This document shows, piece by piece, positions 53,381-61,677 of a DNA stretch of 64,000 nucleotides. This DNA comes from Stutzerimonas stutzeri. GTDB taxonomy: Bacteria; Pseudomonadota; Gammaproteobacteria; Pseudomonadales; Pseudomonadaceae. A model generated the notes under the pieces. It worked only from the letters and a program-made list of their open reading frames with translations. It was not told the DNA's origin and made no database searches. The translations under genes and the position numbers were made by a program. The stretch covers positions 270,615 to 334,614 of the forward strand of contig DDVX01000019.1 in the NCBI GenBank assembly GCA_002345575.1, written 5' to 3'. Within the stretch, counting starts at the first letter, position 1. Every line of letters begins with the position of its first letter.

Positions 53381-53456
53381 GGGTCGTTAGCTCAGTTGGT
53401 AGAGCAGTTGGCTTTTAACCAATTGGTCGTAGGTTCGAATCCCACACGACCCACCA
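53381..53456 (+). tRNA. tRNA-Lys (anticodon UUU)
   Basis: A complete 76-nt tRNA with encoded CCA. The acceptor stem GGGTCGT pairs with ACGACCC, the D-arm is GCTCAGTTGGTAGAGC, the anticodon loop is CTTTTAA (UUU) and the T-arm is AGGTTCGAATCC. In P. aeruginosa this tRNA-Lys is an integration site for islands. Here nadA follows within 300 bp, so the site appears empty. Confidence 0.97.
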
Positions 53457-53476
53457 TATTCTCCTAGTGAGATGCG

Positions 53477-53510
53477 AAGCCGGATACCGAAAGGTGTCCG
53501 GCTTTTTTAA
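53477..53510 (+). terminator. intrinsic terminator after tRNA-Lys
   Basis: AAGCCGGATACC-GAAA-GGTGTCCGGCTTTTTT is a strong stem with a GAAA loop and a T-run. Confidence 0.9.
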
Positions 53511-53749
53511 TTTCCCCGATTTACGCGGGCAGCGCCGAGCGCCGCTTGTTAGCTCAAAATACCGGTCAAACCGCTCTGGCATCGGCCTCGCTTTCCCTTT
53601 TGGGAGTGCTTCGGCTAGTATTCCTGCCCCTCTTGATCGGACAGAGTACGCAGCGTGGCGCTAGCCCAGCATGCTCTGCCCAAAGCGACTTCATTGCTCG
53701 GGTTATACTCGGCGCTTCATGCCATAACGTGCTTGCAGGACCTGTGAAC

Positions 53750-54808
53750 ATGACGCATATCCCCGAACGCATTCTTGTACAGGCCCATCTGGCGGCCAGG
53801 CAGACTGTGCCGTTGACGCCTGAACAGGAAGCGCAACTGTGTGGCGAGATCGCTGCCGAGCTGAAACGGCAAGATGCGGTTCTCGTGGCGCATTACTACA
53901 CCGACCCGGTAATTCAGGCATTGGCCGAGCAAACCGGAGGCTGTGTCTCCGACTCGCTGGAAATGGCGCGCTTCGGCAATGAGCACCCGGCGCAGACTGT
54001 GGTGGTTGCCGGGGTGAGGTTCATGGGTGAAACCGCCAAAATCCTCAACCCTGAAAAGCGCGTATTGATGCCGACACTCGAGGCGACCTGTTCGCTGGAT
54101 CTTGGTTGTCCGGTCGAGGAGTTCTCGGCCTTCTGCGACCAGCATCCCGAGCGCACGGTAGTGGTCTATGCCAATACCTCGGCTGCGGTAAAGGCCCGGG
54201 CGGACTGGGTCGTTACCTCCAGCTGTGCGCTGGAGATCGTCGAGAGCCTGATGGATAACGGCGAGGCGATCATCTGGGCGCCGGACAAGCATCTTGGTGG
54301 TTATGTGCAGCGCGAGACTGGCGTAGACATGCTGCTTTGGGATGGCGCCTGTATCGTCCATGAGGAGTTCAAGTCGAAACAGCTTGAAGACATGAAGGCG
54401 CTGTATCCCGAGGCAGCTGTGCTGGTGCATCCAGAGTCCCCAGAAGCGGTGATTGGGCTGGCCGATGTAGTAGGCTCCACCAGTCAGCTGATCAAGGCGG
54501 CGCAAACGCTGCCTAACTCGACCTTCATCGTCGCTACCGACCGCGGCATCTTCTACAAGATGCAGCAGCTGTGCCCCGAAAAAACCTTTATCGAGGCGCC
54601 TACGGCTGGCAGCGGCGCAACCTGCCGCAGTTGTGCGCATTGCCCCTGGATGGCAATGAACACCCTTGAGCGCACATTGCAAAGCCTGCGCACGGGCAGC
54701 AATGAAATACTGGTTGATCCGGCGTTAATTCCGCGAGCGGTCAAACCCCTCAAGCGCATGCTGGATTTCACCAAGGCAGCGCGTATCAGGCAGGCTGGCA
54801 ACGCCTGA
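53750..54808 (+). CDS. nadA: quinolinate synthase NadA
   Basis: A 352-residue [4Fe-4S] enzyme that condenses iminoaspartate and dihydroxyacetone phosphate to quinolinate in NAD synthesis. Conserved HYYTDPVIQALAEQTGG, the cluster cysteines in TCSLDLGC, SCAL and the CRSCAHCPW C-terminus are present. The frame is open upstream to 53546, but homology and a CAGGA RBS point to ATG 53750 (MTHIPERILV). It is convergent with bepA across a perfect palindrome. Confidence 0.95.
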   Translation: MTHIPERILVQAHLAARQTVPLTPEQEAQLCGEIAAELKRQDAVLVAHYYTDPVIQALAEQTGGCVSDSLEMARFGNEHPAQTVVVAGVRFMGETAKILNPEKRVLMPTLEATCSLDLGCPVEEFSAFCDQHPERTVVVYANTSAAVKARADWVVTSSCALEIVESLMDNGEAIIWAPDKHLGGYVQRETGVDMLLWDGACIVHEEFKSKQLEDMKALYPEAAVLVHPESPEAVIGLADVVGSTSQLIKAAQTLPNSTFIVATDRGIFYKMQQLCPEKTFIEAPTAGSGATCRSCAHCPWMAMNTLERTLQSLRTGSNEILVDPALIPRAVKPLKRMLDFTKAARIRQAGNA

Positions 54809-54827
54809 TACTGTACTTGCCTACGGG

Positions 54828-54859
54828 ACATGTTGCGCTGAAGACTCAGCGCAACATGT
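54828..54859. terminator. 14-bp perfect palindrome overlapping the end of bepA
   Basis: ACATGTTGCGCTGA-AGAC-TCAGCGCAACATGT is a perfect 14-bp stem with a 4-base loop. It spans the last codons and the stop of bepA (minus strand) and the nadA 3' side. It lacks a T-run, so it is a convergent transcription-end hairpin with limited intrinsic-termination features. Confidence 0.5.
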
Positions 54860-56276
54860 CCTCGATCATGCGCTTCTCATCGGCCAGCTGTTGCTGGCGT
54901 GCATCGATTCGAGCAGACATCTGGAAATTGCTGGCGCGCCGCTTGGCGAAGTCCAGCTGCTCGATGGCTTGGGTGTAGTCGCCCACTAGTGCGAAGAACT
55001 CAGCGCGGGCCTGGTGCAGGCCGAGGATATTGCCGGTCAGACCGCGCACTTCCGATACCTGGTACCAGACATCAGGATCTCTTGGGCGTGCTTCCACCAG
55101 CTTGTCCAGCTCGCTCTCAGCGTCCTGTAGACGCCCTTGCTTGATCAACAGGTCGATGTTCGCCTGCCGTACCGGATAGCTGCCGGGGTAGAGTGCGAGC
55201 AGCTGCTTGATGCGGCTAGCCGCTTCGTCCATACGGTTTGCGGTGATGTCGAGTTCAATCTGGGCCAGGTTGTAGGCCATTTCGTCGGGTGCTTTGAGCA
55301 GCAATGGCTGCAGCGTGACTGCTGCCTCCTGCAGCTGAGCGCTTCGGATCTGCGCCAGTGCCAAGCCGTAGCGGGCGGAATCGAGGCTTTGGTCCTCCTC
55401 GAGCATGGCGCGAAAACGTTTGGCGCTGAGGCCAGGTGTACTCTCGAACCTCAAGCTGACGCGCGCGCGCATCAGTTGATAACGCAGGCTGTCCTGCACG
55501 CCGCTCTGGGGATATTGCTCGGCGCGGTTGCGGGTGTCGGCGATGCGCGACTCGCTGACCGGGTGGGTCAGCAGAAATTCAGGTGGTTTCTGGTCGTAGC
55601 GATACTGGCGCATCAGGCGACCGAACATATCCGGCATTGCGCGCGGGTCATAGCCGGCCCGTTCAAGATTAACGATGCCGATACGATCGGCTTCCTGTTC
55701 ATTCTGGCGAGAGAAGCGTCTTTGCGCCTGGATCGCGGCAGCCTGGGTCGAGACGATTGCAGCGATGCCAGCATCGCCAGCACCTGCTGCTGCAGCGACC
55801 ACGCCTGCCAGCATGGCGGCCATCAGTGGTAGCTGCATGCGTTTCTGCGCTTCCAGCCCGCGAGCGAAGTGGCGCTGGGAAAGGTGCGCCAGCTCATGAG
55901 CCATCACGGATGCATATTCGGCCTCGGTTTGCGCATGAATGAACAGTCCGCCATTAACCCCAATAATGCCGCCAGGTGCAGCGAATGCGTTCAGTTGGGG
56001 GCTTTTCAGCAGCACAAACTCCAGCCGCCGATCCTGTAGTTGGCTGGTTTCGGCCAGGCGGTAAACGCTGCGCTCCAGGTAGTCCTTTAACAGGGGGTCG
56101 GACAGCTGCGGGACCTGGCCGCGCAACAGACTGAGCCAAGCGCGGCCCAACTGATACTCCTGCTCCGGTGAGACGATCCCCGAGCTGGAATCACCCAGGG
56201 AGGGCAGATCGTTGGCCATTGCCGGCTGCCCGATCAGGACGGCGAGTGTCAGCAGGGTGGGGCGCAGCAAATTCAT
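54846..56276 (-). CDS. bepA: beta-barrel assembly-enhancing protease BepA (M48 family)
   Basis: A 476-residue periplasmic zinc metallopeptidase. The signal peptide MNLLRPTLLTLAVLIGQPAMA is followed by an M48 domain with HELAH (127-131), the third ligand region NEQEADRIGI and the LTHPVSESRIADTR segment. A C-terminal TPR region (about 270-450) follows. In E. coli BepA degrades misassembled LptD and acts on BamA substrates. It diverges from the tusA-like gene and converges with nadA. Confidence 0.92.
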   Translation of the reverse strand: MNLLRPTLLTLAVLIGQPAMANDLPSLGDSSSGIVSPEQEYQLGRAWLSLLRGQVPQLSDPLLKDYLERSVYRLAETSQLQDRRLEFVLLKSPQLNAFAAPGGIIGVNGGLFIHAQTEAEYASVMAHELAHLSQRHFARGLEAQKRMQLPLMAAMLAGVVAAAAGAGDAGIAAIVSTQAAAIQAQRRFSRQNEQEADRIGIVNLERAGYDPRAMPDMFGRLMRQYRYDQKPPEFLLTHPVSESRIADTRNRAEQYPQSGVQDSLRYQLMRARVSLRFESTPGLSAKRFRAMLEEDQSLDSARYGLALAQIRSAQLQEAAVTLQPLLLKAPDEMAYNLAQIELDITANRMDEAASRIKQLLALYPGSYPVRQANIDLLIKQGRLQDAESELDKLVEARPRDPDVWYQVSEVRGLTGNILGLHQARAEFFALVGDYTQAIEQLDFAKRRASNFQMSARIDARQQQLADEKRMIEDMLR

Positions 56277-56385
56277 CCAGGTGGGCTCATCGAATCGGGG
56301 GATTGCTACTGTAGCCTTGTGCTCGGGTAACTGGCCAGAGCTGCTTTAGGCTCGGTATCCTGCAGCTCTTTCGAGGAGATGATCA

Positions 56386-56637
56386 ATGACTGAACAGGGT
56401 GTGCGCGCCACTGCCCACGACGCCGAACTGGATGCCAGCGGACTTGCCTGCCCCATGCCTTTACTCAAGGCCAAGCTGGCGCTCAACGGGCTGGGCAGTG
56501 GTGAGGTATTGAAGGTGACGGCAACCGATCCGGGATCGCAACGGGATTTCCATAGTTTCGCCAGGCTTGCAGGTCATGCGCTGCTGCATGAAGAGGCGGA
56601 GGAGGGCGTTTATCGCTATTGGTTGCGCAAGTCCTGA
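56386..56637 (+). CDS. TusA-family sulfurtransferase / redox carrier
   Basis: An 83-residue SirA/TusA-like protein. The redox-active CPMP motif with C22 in LDASGLACPMPLLKAK is intact. The family carries persulfide for tRNA thiolation, molybdenum cofactor or other sulfur transfers. In P. aeruginosa a homologue at this place has been linked to molybdenum homeostasis. CGAGGAGATGATCA precedes the ATG. It converges with bcp. Confidence 0.9.
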   Translation: MTEQGVRATAHDAELDASGLACPMPLLKAKLALNGLGSGEVLKVTATDPGSQRDFHSFARLAGHALLHEEAEEGVYRYWLRKS

Positions 56638-56669
56638 TTGACTGCGCAAGGATGGTCGAAGCAGGCAAG

Positions 56670-56692
56670 GGGCCGGATTTCCGGCCCGGTTT
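56670..56692. terminator. hairpin between tusA-like gene and bcp
   Basis: GGGCCGG-ATTT-CCGGCCC is followed by GGTTTGTTATT on the plus strand. It is a weak to moderate intrinsic terminator for the tusA-like gene. The bcp stop at 56694 lies directly next to it. Confidence 0.55.
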
Positions 56693-56693
56693 G

Positions 56694-57167
56694 TTATTGC
56701 TGGTTCAAGGCCTGGGCGGCCTGTAGTACGGTCTCGACATGGCCTGGAACCTTAATGCCCCGCCATTGCTGGCGAAGAATGCCGGCACTGTCGATCAAAA
56801 AGGTGCTGCGCTCGATGCCCATGTATTCCTTGCCATACAGCTTCTTCAGCTTGATGACGTCGAACAGCTGGCAGAGCTGCTCATCCTTGTCGGAAATGAG
56901 CTCGAAGGGAAAGCCATGCTTGGTCTTGAAGTTCTCGTGGGTTTTCAAGCTGTCGCGTGAAACGCCGAACACCTGGGTGTTGGCTGCTGCGAATGCCTCG
57001 TGCAGATCACGGAACTCCTGGCCTTGAGTGGTGCAACCCGGCGTGTTGTCCTTGGGGTAGAAATAGAACACCACCTGCTTGCCCTGTAGGGCCTCCGGTG
57101 TGATCAGCTGGTCGCTGGTGGCTTGGGCCTCAAAAGCGGGGAGTGGGCGATCGATCTCGACGGACAT
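56694..57167 (-). CDS. bcp: thioredoxin-dependent peroxiredoxin Bcp
   Basis: A 157-residue AhpC/TSA-family thiol peroxidase. The peroxidatic Cys45 lies in NTPGCTTQGQEF. The resolving Cys that E. coli Bcp has at position 50 is replaced by Gln here, so the protein is of the 1-Cys type or uses another thiol, such as the Cys in EQLCQLF. It reduces hydrogen and organic peroxides. AAAGGAG precedes the ATG. The start lies 10 bp after the gcvR stop, so the two form an operon. Confidence 0.95.
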   Translation of the reverse strand: MSVEIDRPLPAFEAQATSDQLITPEALQGKQVVFYFYPKDNTPGCTTQGQEFRDLHEAFAAANTQVFGVSRDSLKTHENFKTKHGFPFELISDKDEQLCQLFDVIKLKKLYGKEYMGIERSTFLIDSAGILRQQWRGIKVPGHVETVLQAAQALNQQ

Positions 57168-57177
57168 GTGGACTCCT

Positions 57178-57738
57178 TTATGGGTTCTGCGGGCGCCAGG
57201 GTTCGATCAGGGCATCCAGATTCAACGCATCGGCGAAGTCGAGGAACTGGTCGCGCAGCCAACTAATCTGCGTTCCTGCCGGCAGGGTAACGGTCAGCGT
57301 GGCGTTGAGCATGGTGCCGCCGGTTTGTGGCGCTTGGTAAGTATCGCAGGTCAGACTTTCCAGCTCGACGCGATGGTCGAGAAAGAACTGACACAGTTCA
57401 TTGAGAATGTCCGGACGGTAGTCGGAGCTGACGTAGGCCACGTATGGCAGCGCTTGTGGGCGGACTTCCAGAGCCTCGCTGCGTACCATCTGGGCAATAA
57501 AGTCATGCTTTTTCGCCAAGCCCGGCAGCGCTGTTTCCATGCGCGCTAGAGCGTCCCACGTCCCGCTGATTTCCAGTGCCAGCGCACAGTATTCGCCGTG
57601 CCGGGTCAGGCGCGTGTTGACTACAGCGCAACGGTTCTCGTTGCTGGCCCTGCAAAGCACATTGGTGAGCTCCATTGGATTGCGGCCCAAGGCGCTGATG
57701 ACGAGAAACTGTTCGCGGGGTACTGGAGGGGTGGACAT
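57178..57738 (-). CDS. gcvR: glycine cleavage system transcriptional repressor-like (GcvR)
   Basis: A 186-residue protein with two ACT domains, beginning MSTPPVPREQFLVISALGRNPMEL. GcvR binds glycine and antagonises GcvA at the glycine-cleavage operon. GcvR also acts as a regulator with other ACT-domain partners. The frame is open upstream to 57828, but ATG 57738 follows AGGAATG and starts the conserved segment. It is the upstream gene of the gcvR-bcp pair and diverges from dapA. Confidence 0.9.
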   Translation of the reverse strand: MSTPPVPREQFLVISALGRNPMELTNVLCRASNENRCAVVNTRLTRHGEYCALALEISGTWDALARMETALPGLAKKHDFIAQMVRSEALEVRPQALPYVAYVSSDYRPDILNELCQFFLDHRVELESLTCDTYQAPQTGGTMLNATLTVTLPAGTQISWLRDQFLDFADALNLDALIEPWRPQNP

Positions 57739-57956
57739 GCAGCATTCCTGGCGGTAATGAATCGGGCGGCCAGCCAAGCCGAAAACGGGTAAGGGTAGCG
57801 AAAAGCACTGTAAGAGGGAAATCCACATCGATAATGCGGGCCTGGTGGTATCAATCCGCGCGGTATTTTCATTGCTCTAGATGCCTTCGGCATACTCGCA
57901 AAGCGTAAAGGAGCCTTGTACCATTACGCCTCTCTTTTTCCGGCAGGAGCGGTTGC

Positions 57957-58835
57957 ATGATTGCGGGCAGTATGGTGGCACTGGTCACCCCCATGGATGC
58001 GCAGGGCGGCCTCGATTGGGACAGCCTGAGCAAGCTGGTGGACTTCCATTTGCAGGAAGGCACCGATGCAATCGTGGCGGTCGGGACCTCGGGCGAATCG
58101 GCGACCCTCGATTACAGTGAAAACATCGAAGTGATCCGTCGCGTGGTCGATCAGGTAAATGGTCGTATCCCGGTGATTGCCGGCACGGGCGCCAACTCCA
58201 CCCGCGAGGCGCTTGAACTGACTGAGCAGGCCAAAGCCGTAGGTGCCGATGCCTGCCTGCTAGTTACCCCGTATTACAACAAGCCGACCCAGGAAGGCCT
58301 GTACCTGCACTTCCGTCACATTGCCGAGGCTGTGGCCATTCCGCAGATCCTCTATAACGTACCGGGGCGCACCGCCTGCGACATGCTGCCCGAAACAGTG
58401 GAGCGGCTGTCCAAGGTGCCGAACATTATCGGCATCAAGGAAGCTACCGGCGACCTCAAGCGCGGCCAGGAAGTGCTTGATCGGGTCGCCAAGGATTTTC
58501 TTGTCTACTCTGGTGATGATGCCACTGCAGTGGAACTGATTCTGATGGGCGGCAAGGGCAATATCTCTGTCACCGCCAACGTCGCGCCCCGTGCCATGAG
58601 TGATCTATGCATCGCCGCGCTCGCCGGTGACGCGGAAAAGGCGCGTGCGATCAATGCCAGTCTGATGCCGCTGCACCAGGCTCTGTTCATCGAAGCCAAC
58701 CCGATACCGGTCAAGTGGGCGCTGCATGAAATGGGTCTGATCCCTGACGGCATTCGCCTCCCCCTGACCTGGCTCAGCCAGCGTTGCCACGACCCTCTGC
58801 GTCAGGCCATGCGGCAGACGGGTGTGCTGGCCTGA
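57957..58835 (+). CDS. dapA: 4-hydroxy-tetrahydrodipicolinate synthase
   Basis: A 292-residue TIM-barrel lyase that condenses pyruvate and aspartate semialdehyde, the first step of the DAP/lysine branch. The Schiff-base Lys161 lies in IGIKEATGD and Tyr133 in LYNVPGR, both at the expected positions. AGGAG precedes the ATG. bamC follows 39 bp downstream, the same order as dapA-bamC in E. coli and pseudomonads. Confidence 0.97.
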   Translation: MIAGSMVALVTPMDAQGGLDWDSLSKLVDFHLQEGTDAIVAVGTSGESATLDYSENIEVIRRVVDQVNGRIPVIAGTGANSTREALELTEQAKAVGADACLLVTPYYNKPTQEGLYLHFRHIAEAVAIPQILYNVPGRTACDMLPETVERLSKVPNIIGIKEATGDLKRGQEVLDRVAKDFLVYSGDDATAVELILMGGKGNISVTANVAPRAMSDLCIAALAGDAEKARAINASLMPLHQALFIEANPIPVKWALHEMGLIPDGIRLPLTWLSQRCHDPLRQAMRQTGVLA

Positions 58836-58874
58836 CCATTCCGGTGTACCGGTTTTAATAATGAAGGAACACGC

Positions 58875-59975
58875 ATGAAGCGACTGGCCGGACTCTCAAC
58901 CCTTGCCCTGATTATTTCCGGAACCAGCGGCTGCGGCTGGTTGTGGGGCGAAGAAGGATATTTTCGTGACCGTGGCAGCGACTATCTGCAAGCGCATCAG
59001 GTCGCGCCCATACAGGTTCCGGCCGGCGTCGAACTGCGTTCGGTCGAGCCATTGCTGCCGATTCCCCAGCATATCGCTGACACTCGCTCGACCGGTGAAT
59101 ATGAAGTACCGCGACCGCAACGGCTGGTTGTAGTTGAGGAGACCAGCGAGTTCAGCCTTCAGACTTCTGAAGATGCCCGCTGGCTGGTTGCGCTCCGTGC
59201 ACCAACACAAGTCTGGACCGCAGCACGCCAGTACTTCGTCAGTAACGGGTTCCAGATTGCTGAAGAGCGTCCGCAGACGGGTGAATTCACCACGGCCTGG
59301 CAGACGCGTGACCAACTGTCCCCGGCCCTAGTGCGCAACCTGGGTCTAGGTGATGGCGAAACCCGTGTTCGAGTACGCATAGAGCCGGGTGTCCAGCGTG
59401 ATACCAGCGAAATCTTCCTGCTCAGCGTCCAGCGTCCAGCCGGTAGTAGCGCGGACATTGGCTGGCCTGATAAAACTGTCAATGCCGAGCTTGATCGCGT
59501 ACTGCTCGATGAGCTGCAGGTCGGCTTGACCAGCAGTGCAGAGCAGGGCAGCTCCACCTCACTGTTGGCTGAACGCGCATTTGACGCGCCGAGCCGGGTG
59601 ACGCTCAGCGAAGCCGGTAGTGGCAGCCCCGTGTTGCAGCTCGACACTGACTTTAACCGCGCTTGGTCCAGTGTTGGTCGCGCACTTGCCGCCAGTGACA
59701 TCCTTGTCGAAGATCTGGATCGTAGCCTGGGCGTGTACTACATCAACCTGGCCGAAGGCGCAGCGAACCCGGATGACAAGCCAGGCTTCTTCTCTCGGCT
59801 GTTCGGCGGTGCGCCGAGTCGTAAGGAAATCGAAGCCCGTGCCGAGCGCTATCAGGTGCGCGTGATGGAAGTGAGCGGCAACGTTCAGGTCACCCTCGAT
59901 AAAGACCTCGACACGGTGGCGCCTGCTGAGGTTGCGCGGCGCGTGCTGAATATGCTCAAGGACAGCCTGGGCTGA
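58875..59975 (+). CDS. bamC: outer-membrane protein assembly lipoprotein BamC
   Basis: A 366-residue lipoprotein of the BAM complex. The signal MKRLAGLSTLALIISGTSGC has a lipobox SGC with Cys20. The N-terminal region is followed by two helix-grip domains (around 95-215 and 240-355). It is longer than E. coli BamC (344). AAGGA precedes the ATG. A strong hairpin terminator lies past the stop. Confidence 0.92.
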   Translation: MKRLAGLSTLALIISGTSGCGWLWGEEGYFRDRGSDYLQAHQVAPIQVPAGVELRSVEPLLPIPQHIADTRSTGEYEVPRPQRLVVVEETSEFSLQTSEDARWLVALRAPTQVWTAARQYFVSNGFQIAEERPQTGEFTTAWQTRDQLSPALVRNLGLGDGETRVRVRIEPGVQRDTSEIFLLSVQRPAGSSADIGWPDKTVNAELDRVLLDELQVGLTSSAEQGSSTSLLAERAFDAPSRVTLSEAGSGSPVLQLDTDFNRAWSSVGRALAASDILVEDLDRSLGVYYINLAEGAANPDDKPGFFSRLFGGAPSRKEIEARAERYQVRVMEVSGNVQVTLDKDLDTVAPAEVARRVLNMLKDSLG

Positions 59976-59998
59976 TCGTCTCGACAGTTCGGCGATCC

Positions 59999-60036
59999 GA
60001 AACAGGCGAAACCATCGGTTTCGCCTGTTTCGTTTA
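59999..60036 (+). terminator. intrinsic terminator after bamC
   Basis: GAAACAGGCGAAACC-ATC-GGTTTCGCCTGTTTC is a perfect 15-bp stem with a T-rich tail, separating dapA-bamC from purC. Confidence 0.9.
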
Positions 60037-60097
60037 ATCACAGACCTTCTTTTACGGCTTGCCGCTGCGGCAGCGTAGCGGAATCCAGAGAATCGAC

Positions 60098-60967
60098 ATG
60101 ACTATTCCAAGTGCTCTCAGCCTGAAGAAAATCTACTCGGGCAAGGTTCGCGACCTTTACGAAATCGATGACAGGCGCATGCTCATGGTTGCTACCGACC
60201 GGCTCTCGGCGTTCGATGTGATCCTCGCTGAGCCGATCCCGGAGAAGGGCAAGATCCTTACCGCCATCTCCAATTTCTGGTTCGACAAGCTTCAGCATCT
60301 AGTGCCCAACCACTTTACCGGCGACAAGGTCGAGGATGTGGTGAGCCCCGCCGAGCTGCCATTGGTGGAAGGGCGTGCGGTGGTTGCCAAGCGCCTCAAG
60401 CCGGTAGCGGTGGAGGCCATTGTGCGTGGCTACATCGTGGGCTCCGGCTGGAAGGAATACCAACAGTGCGGCACCGTCTGTGGCATTCAATTGCCCGCGG
60501 GCCTCAAGGAGGCGGAAAAGCTGCCGACGCCGATCTTTACCCCCTCGACCAAGGCTGCGGTGGGTGATCATGATGAGAACATCTCCTTCGAGCAATGCGA
60601 GGCCATCATCGGCAAGGAGTTGGCTGAGCAGGTGCGTGACGTATCCATCGCGCTCTACAGTGCTGCCGTGGAATACGCGGCAACTCGAGGCATCATCATC
60701 GCTGACACCAAATTCGAGTTCGGTCTCGATGAAAACGGCACCCTAACTCTCATGGACGAAGTCCTGACCCCCGACTCTAGCCGTTTCTGGCCTGCAGATA
60801 GTTACAGCGAAGGCAGTAATCCACCCAGTTTCGATAAGCAGTTCGTGCGTGACTGGCTCGAGTCCACGGGCTGGAACAAGGAGCCGCCTGCTCCTGCGAT
60901 ACCTGCAGATGTTGCACAAAAAACCGCCGATAAGTACCGCGAAGCTCTGACCCGTCTCACGCTCTGA
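60098..60967 (+). CDS. purC: phosphoribosylaminoimidazole-succinocarboxamide synthase, long type
   Basis: A 289-residue SAICAR synthetase. It has KKIYSGKVRDLYEI, VRGYIVGSGWKEYQ, GDHDENISFEQC and a C-terminal DEVLTPDSSRFWPA segment. PurC ligates aspartate to CAIR. The short PurC I recall in P. aeruginosa is about 236 aa. This longer form belongs to the type common in Betaproteobacteria and some other groups, with an extra C-terminal extension (YSEGSNPPSFDKQFVRDWL). It occupies the usual position between bamC and tRNA-Ser. ATG 60098 (MTIPSALSLKKIY) is used. Confidence 0.94.
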   Translation: MTIPSALSLKKIYSGKVRDLYEIDDRRMLMVATDRLSAFDVILAEPIPEKGKILTAISNFWFDKLQHLVPNHFTGDKVEDVVSPAELPLVEGRAVVAKRLKPVAVEAIVRGYIVGSGWKEYQQCGTVCGIQLPAGLKEAEKLPTPIFTPSTKAAVGDHDENISFEQCEAIIGKELAEQVRDVSIALYSAAVEYAATRGIIIADTKFEFGLDENGTLTLMDEVLTPDSSRFWPADSYSEGSNPPSFDKQFVRDWLESTGWNKEPPAPAIPADVAQKTADKYREALTRLTL

Positions 60968-61036
60968 TGCGAGAGCCTGCAGAACGCCTTGTAGCTGTAA
61001 TAAGCTGAAAAACGGGCAAAAAAGCCTGCGGTAGGG

Positions 61037-61065
61037 TTCGACAAAAGCGCATGAACTGATATCAT
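61037..61065 (+). promoter_or_regulatory. predicted tRNA-Ser promoter
   Basis: TTCGAC (61037-61042) and TATCAT (61060-61065) are 17 bp apart, 10 bp before the tRNA. The TATCATGCGC box is shared with the tRNA-Lys promoter. Confidence 0.5.
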
Positions 61066-61075
61066 GCGCGCCGCT

Positions 61076-61165
61076 GGAGAGATGCCGGAGTGGCCGAACG
61101 GGACGGATTCGAAATCCGTTGAACAGGCAACTGTTCCTAGGGTTCAAATCCCTATCTCTCCGCCA
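61076..61165 (+). tRNA. tRNA-Ser (anticodon CGA)
   Basis: A 90-nt type II tRNA with encoded CCA. The acceptor GGAGAGA pairs with TCTCTCC, the long variable arm is present and the anticodon loop is TTCGAAA (CGA, reading UCG). The element-like region begins just after its terminator, consistent with use as an attachment site. Confidence 0.97.
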
Positions 61166-61170
61166 CTATT

Positions 61171-61215
61171 AAAAAAGCCCTGTAATTCAATGAGTTACGG
61201 GGCTTTTTCTTTTCT
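61171..61215 (+). terminator. intrinsic terminator after tRNA-Ser
   Basis: AAAAAAGCCC-TGTAATTCAATGAGTTACG-GGGCTTTTT is a stem with internal ATTC/GAGT pairing potential and a T-run. Confidence 0.75.
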
Positions 61216-61292
61216 GTTCTATCCAATATCTATCCAAACCATACCTCAATTTTTATCTGTCCCTAAGGTGCGGTTGGCTTTTTGGTATCTGC

Positions 61293-61313
61293 GTGATATC
61301 AAAGAAATATCAC
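61293..61313. promoter_or_regulatory. dyad operator-like site upstream of the 115-aa ORF
   Basis: GTGATAT-N7-ATATCAC is a perfect 7-bp inverted repeat, 16 bp before the start codon and just ahead of AAGGAGGG. Its position suits a repressor operator. The binding protein is unknown. Confidence 0.45.
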
Positions 61314-61329
61314 ACAAGGAGGGCATTGC

Positions 61330-61677
61330 ATGACACAGCACACAGTGACCATTCACTTTACCTACGCTGTAGGCGGTGAGACTAAGGAAGGCAGCACCGA
61401 GGTTCGTGCGAGGGTTGAGAATGTCGAGTCAGAAGAAGGTTGGCGCTTCATGGCTACATGGCTTGTGTTTCGAGCGATAGGCGAAGCAGAGTCGGAGCTG
61501 ATACTGAAAACCCCGAATGGTTGGTACGGCAATATCAATGGCTTCGCCACACCTGAGACGGAGCTGATTGGACCGATTGATCTTCACATTCGCGAGTTTC
61601 CCGAGGTGCTTCTAAATCGGGATGAATACACACTGAATCGCCGTCTCGATAAGCCCCGCAAGCTCGACTTACCCTAA
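61330..61677 (+). CDS. hypothetical protein of the tRNA-Ser element (115 aa)
   Basis: A 115-residue soluble protein. It has alternating beta segments (HTVTIHFTYAV, GSTEVRARVEN) and a Trp-containing middle (EEGWRFMATWLVFRAIG, NGWYGNING). The C-terminus is basic (NRDEYTLNRRLDKPRKLDLP). A very strong AAGGAGGGC Shine-Dalgarno precedes the ATG. I recognise no family. It lies alone on the plus strand beside the tRNA-Ser and ahead of the minus-strand recombinase, and its base composition is lower in GC than the housekeeping genes. Confidence 0.65.
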   Translation: MTQHTVTIHFTYAVGGETKEGSTEVRARVENVESEEGWRFMATWLVFRAIGEAESELILKTPNGWYGNINGFATPETELIGPIDLHIREFPEVLLNRDEYTLNRRLDKPRKLDLP

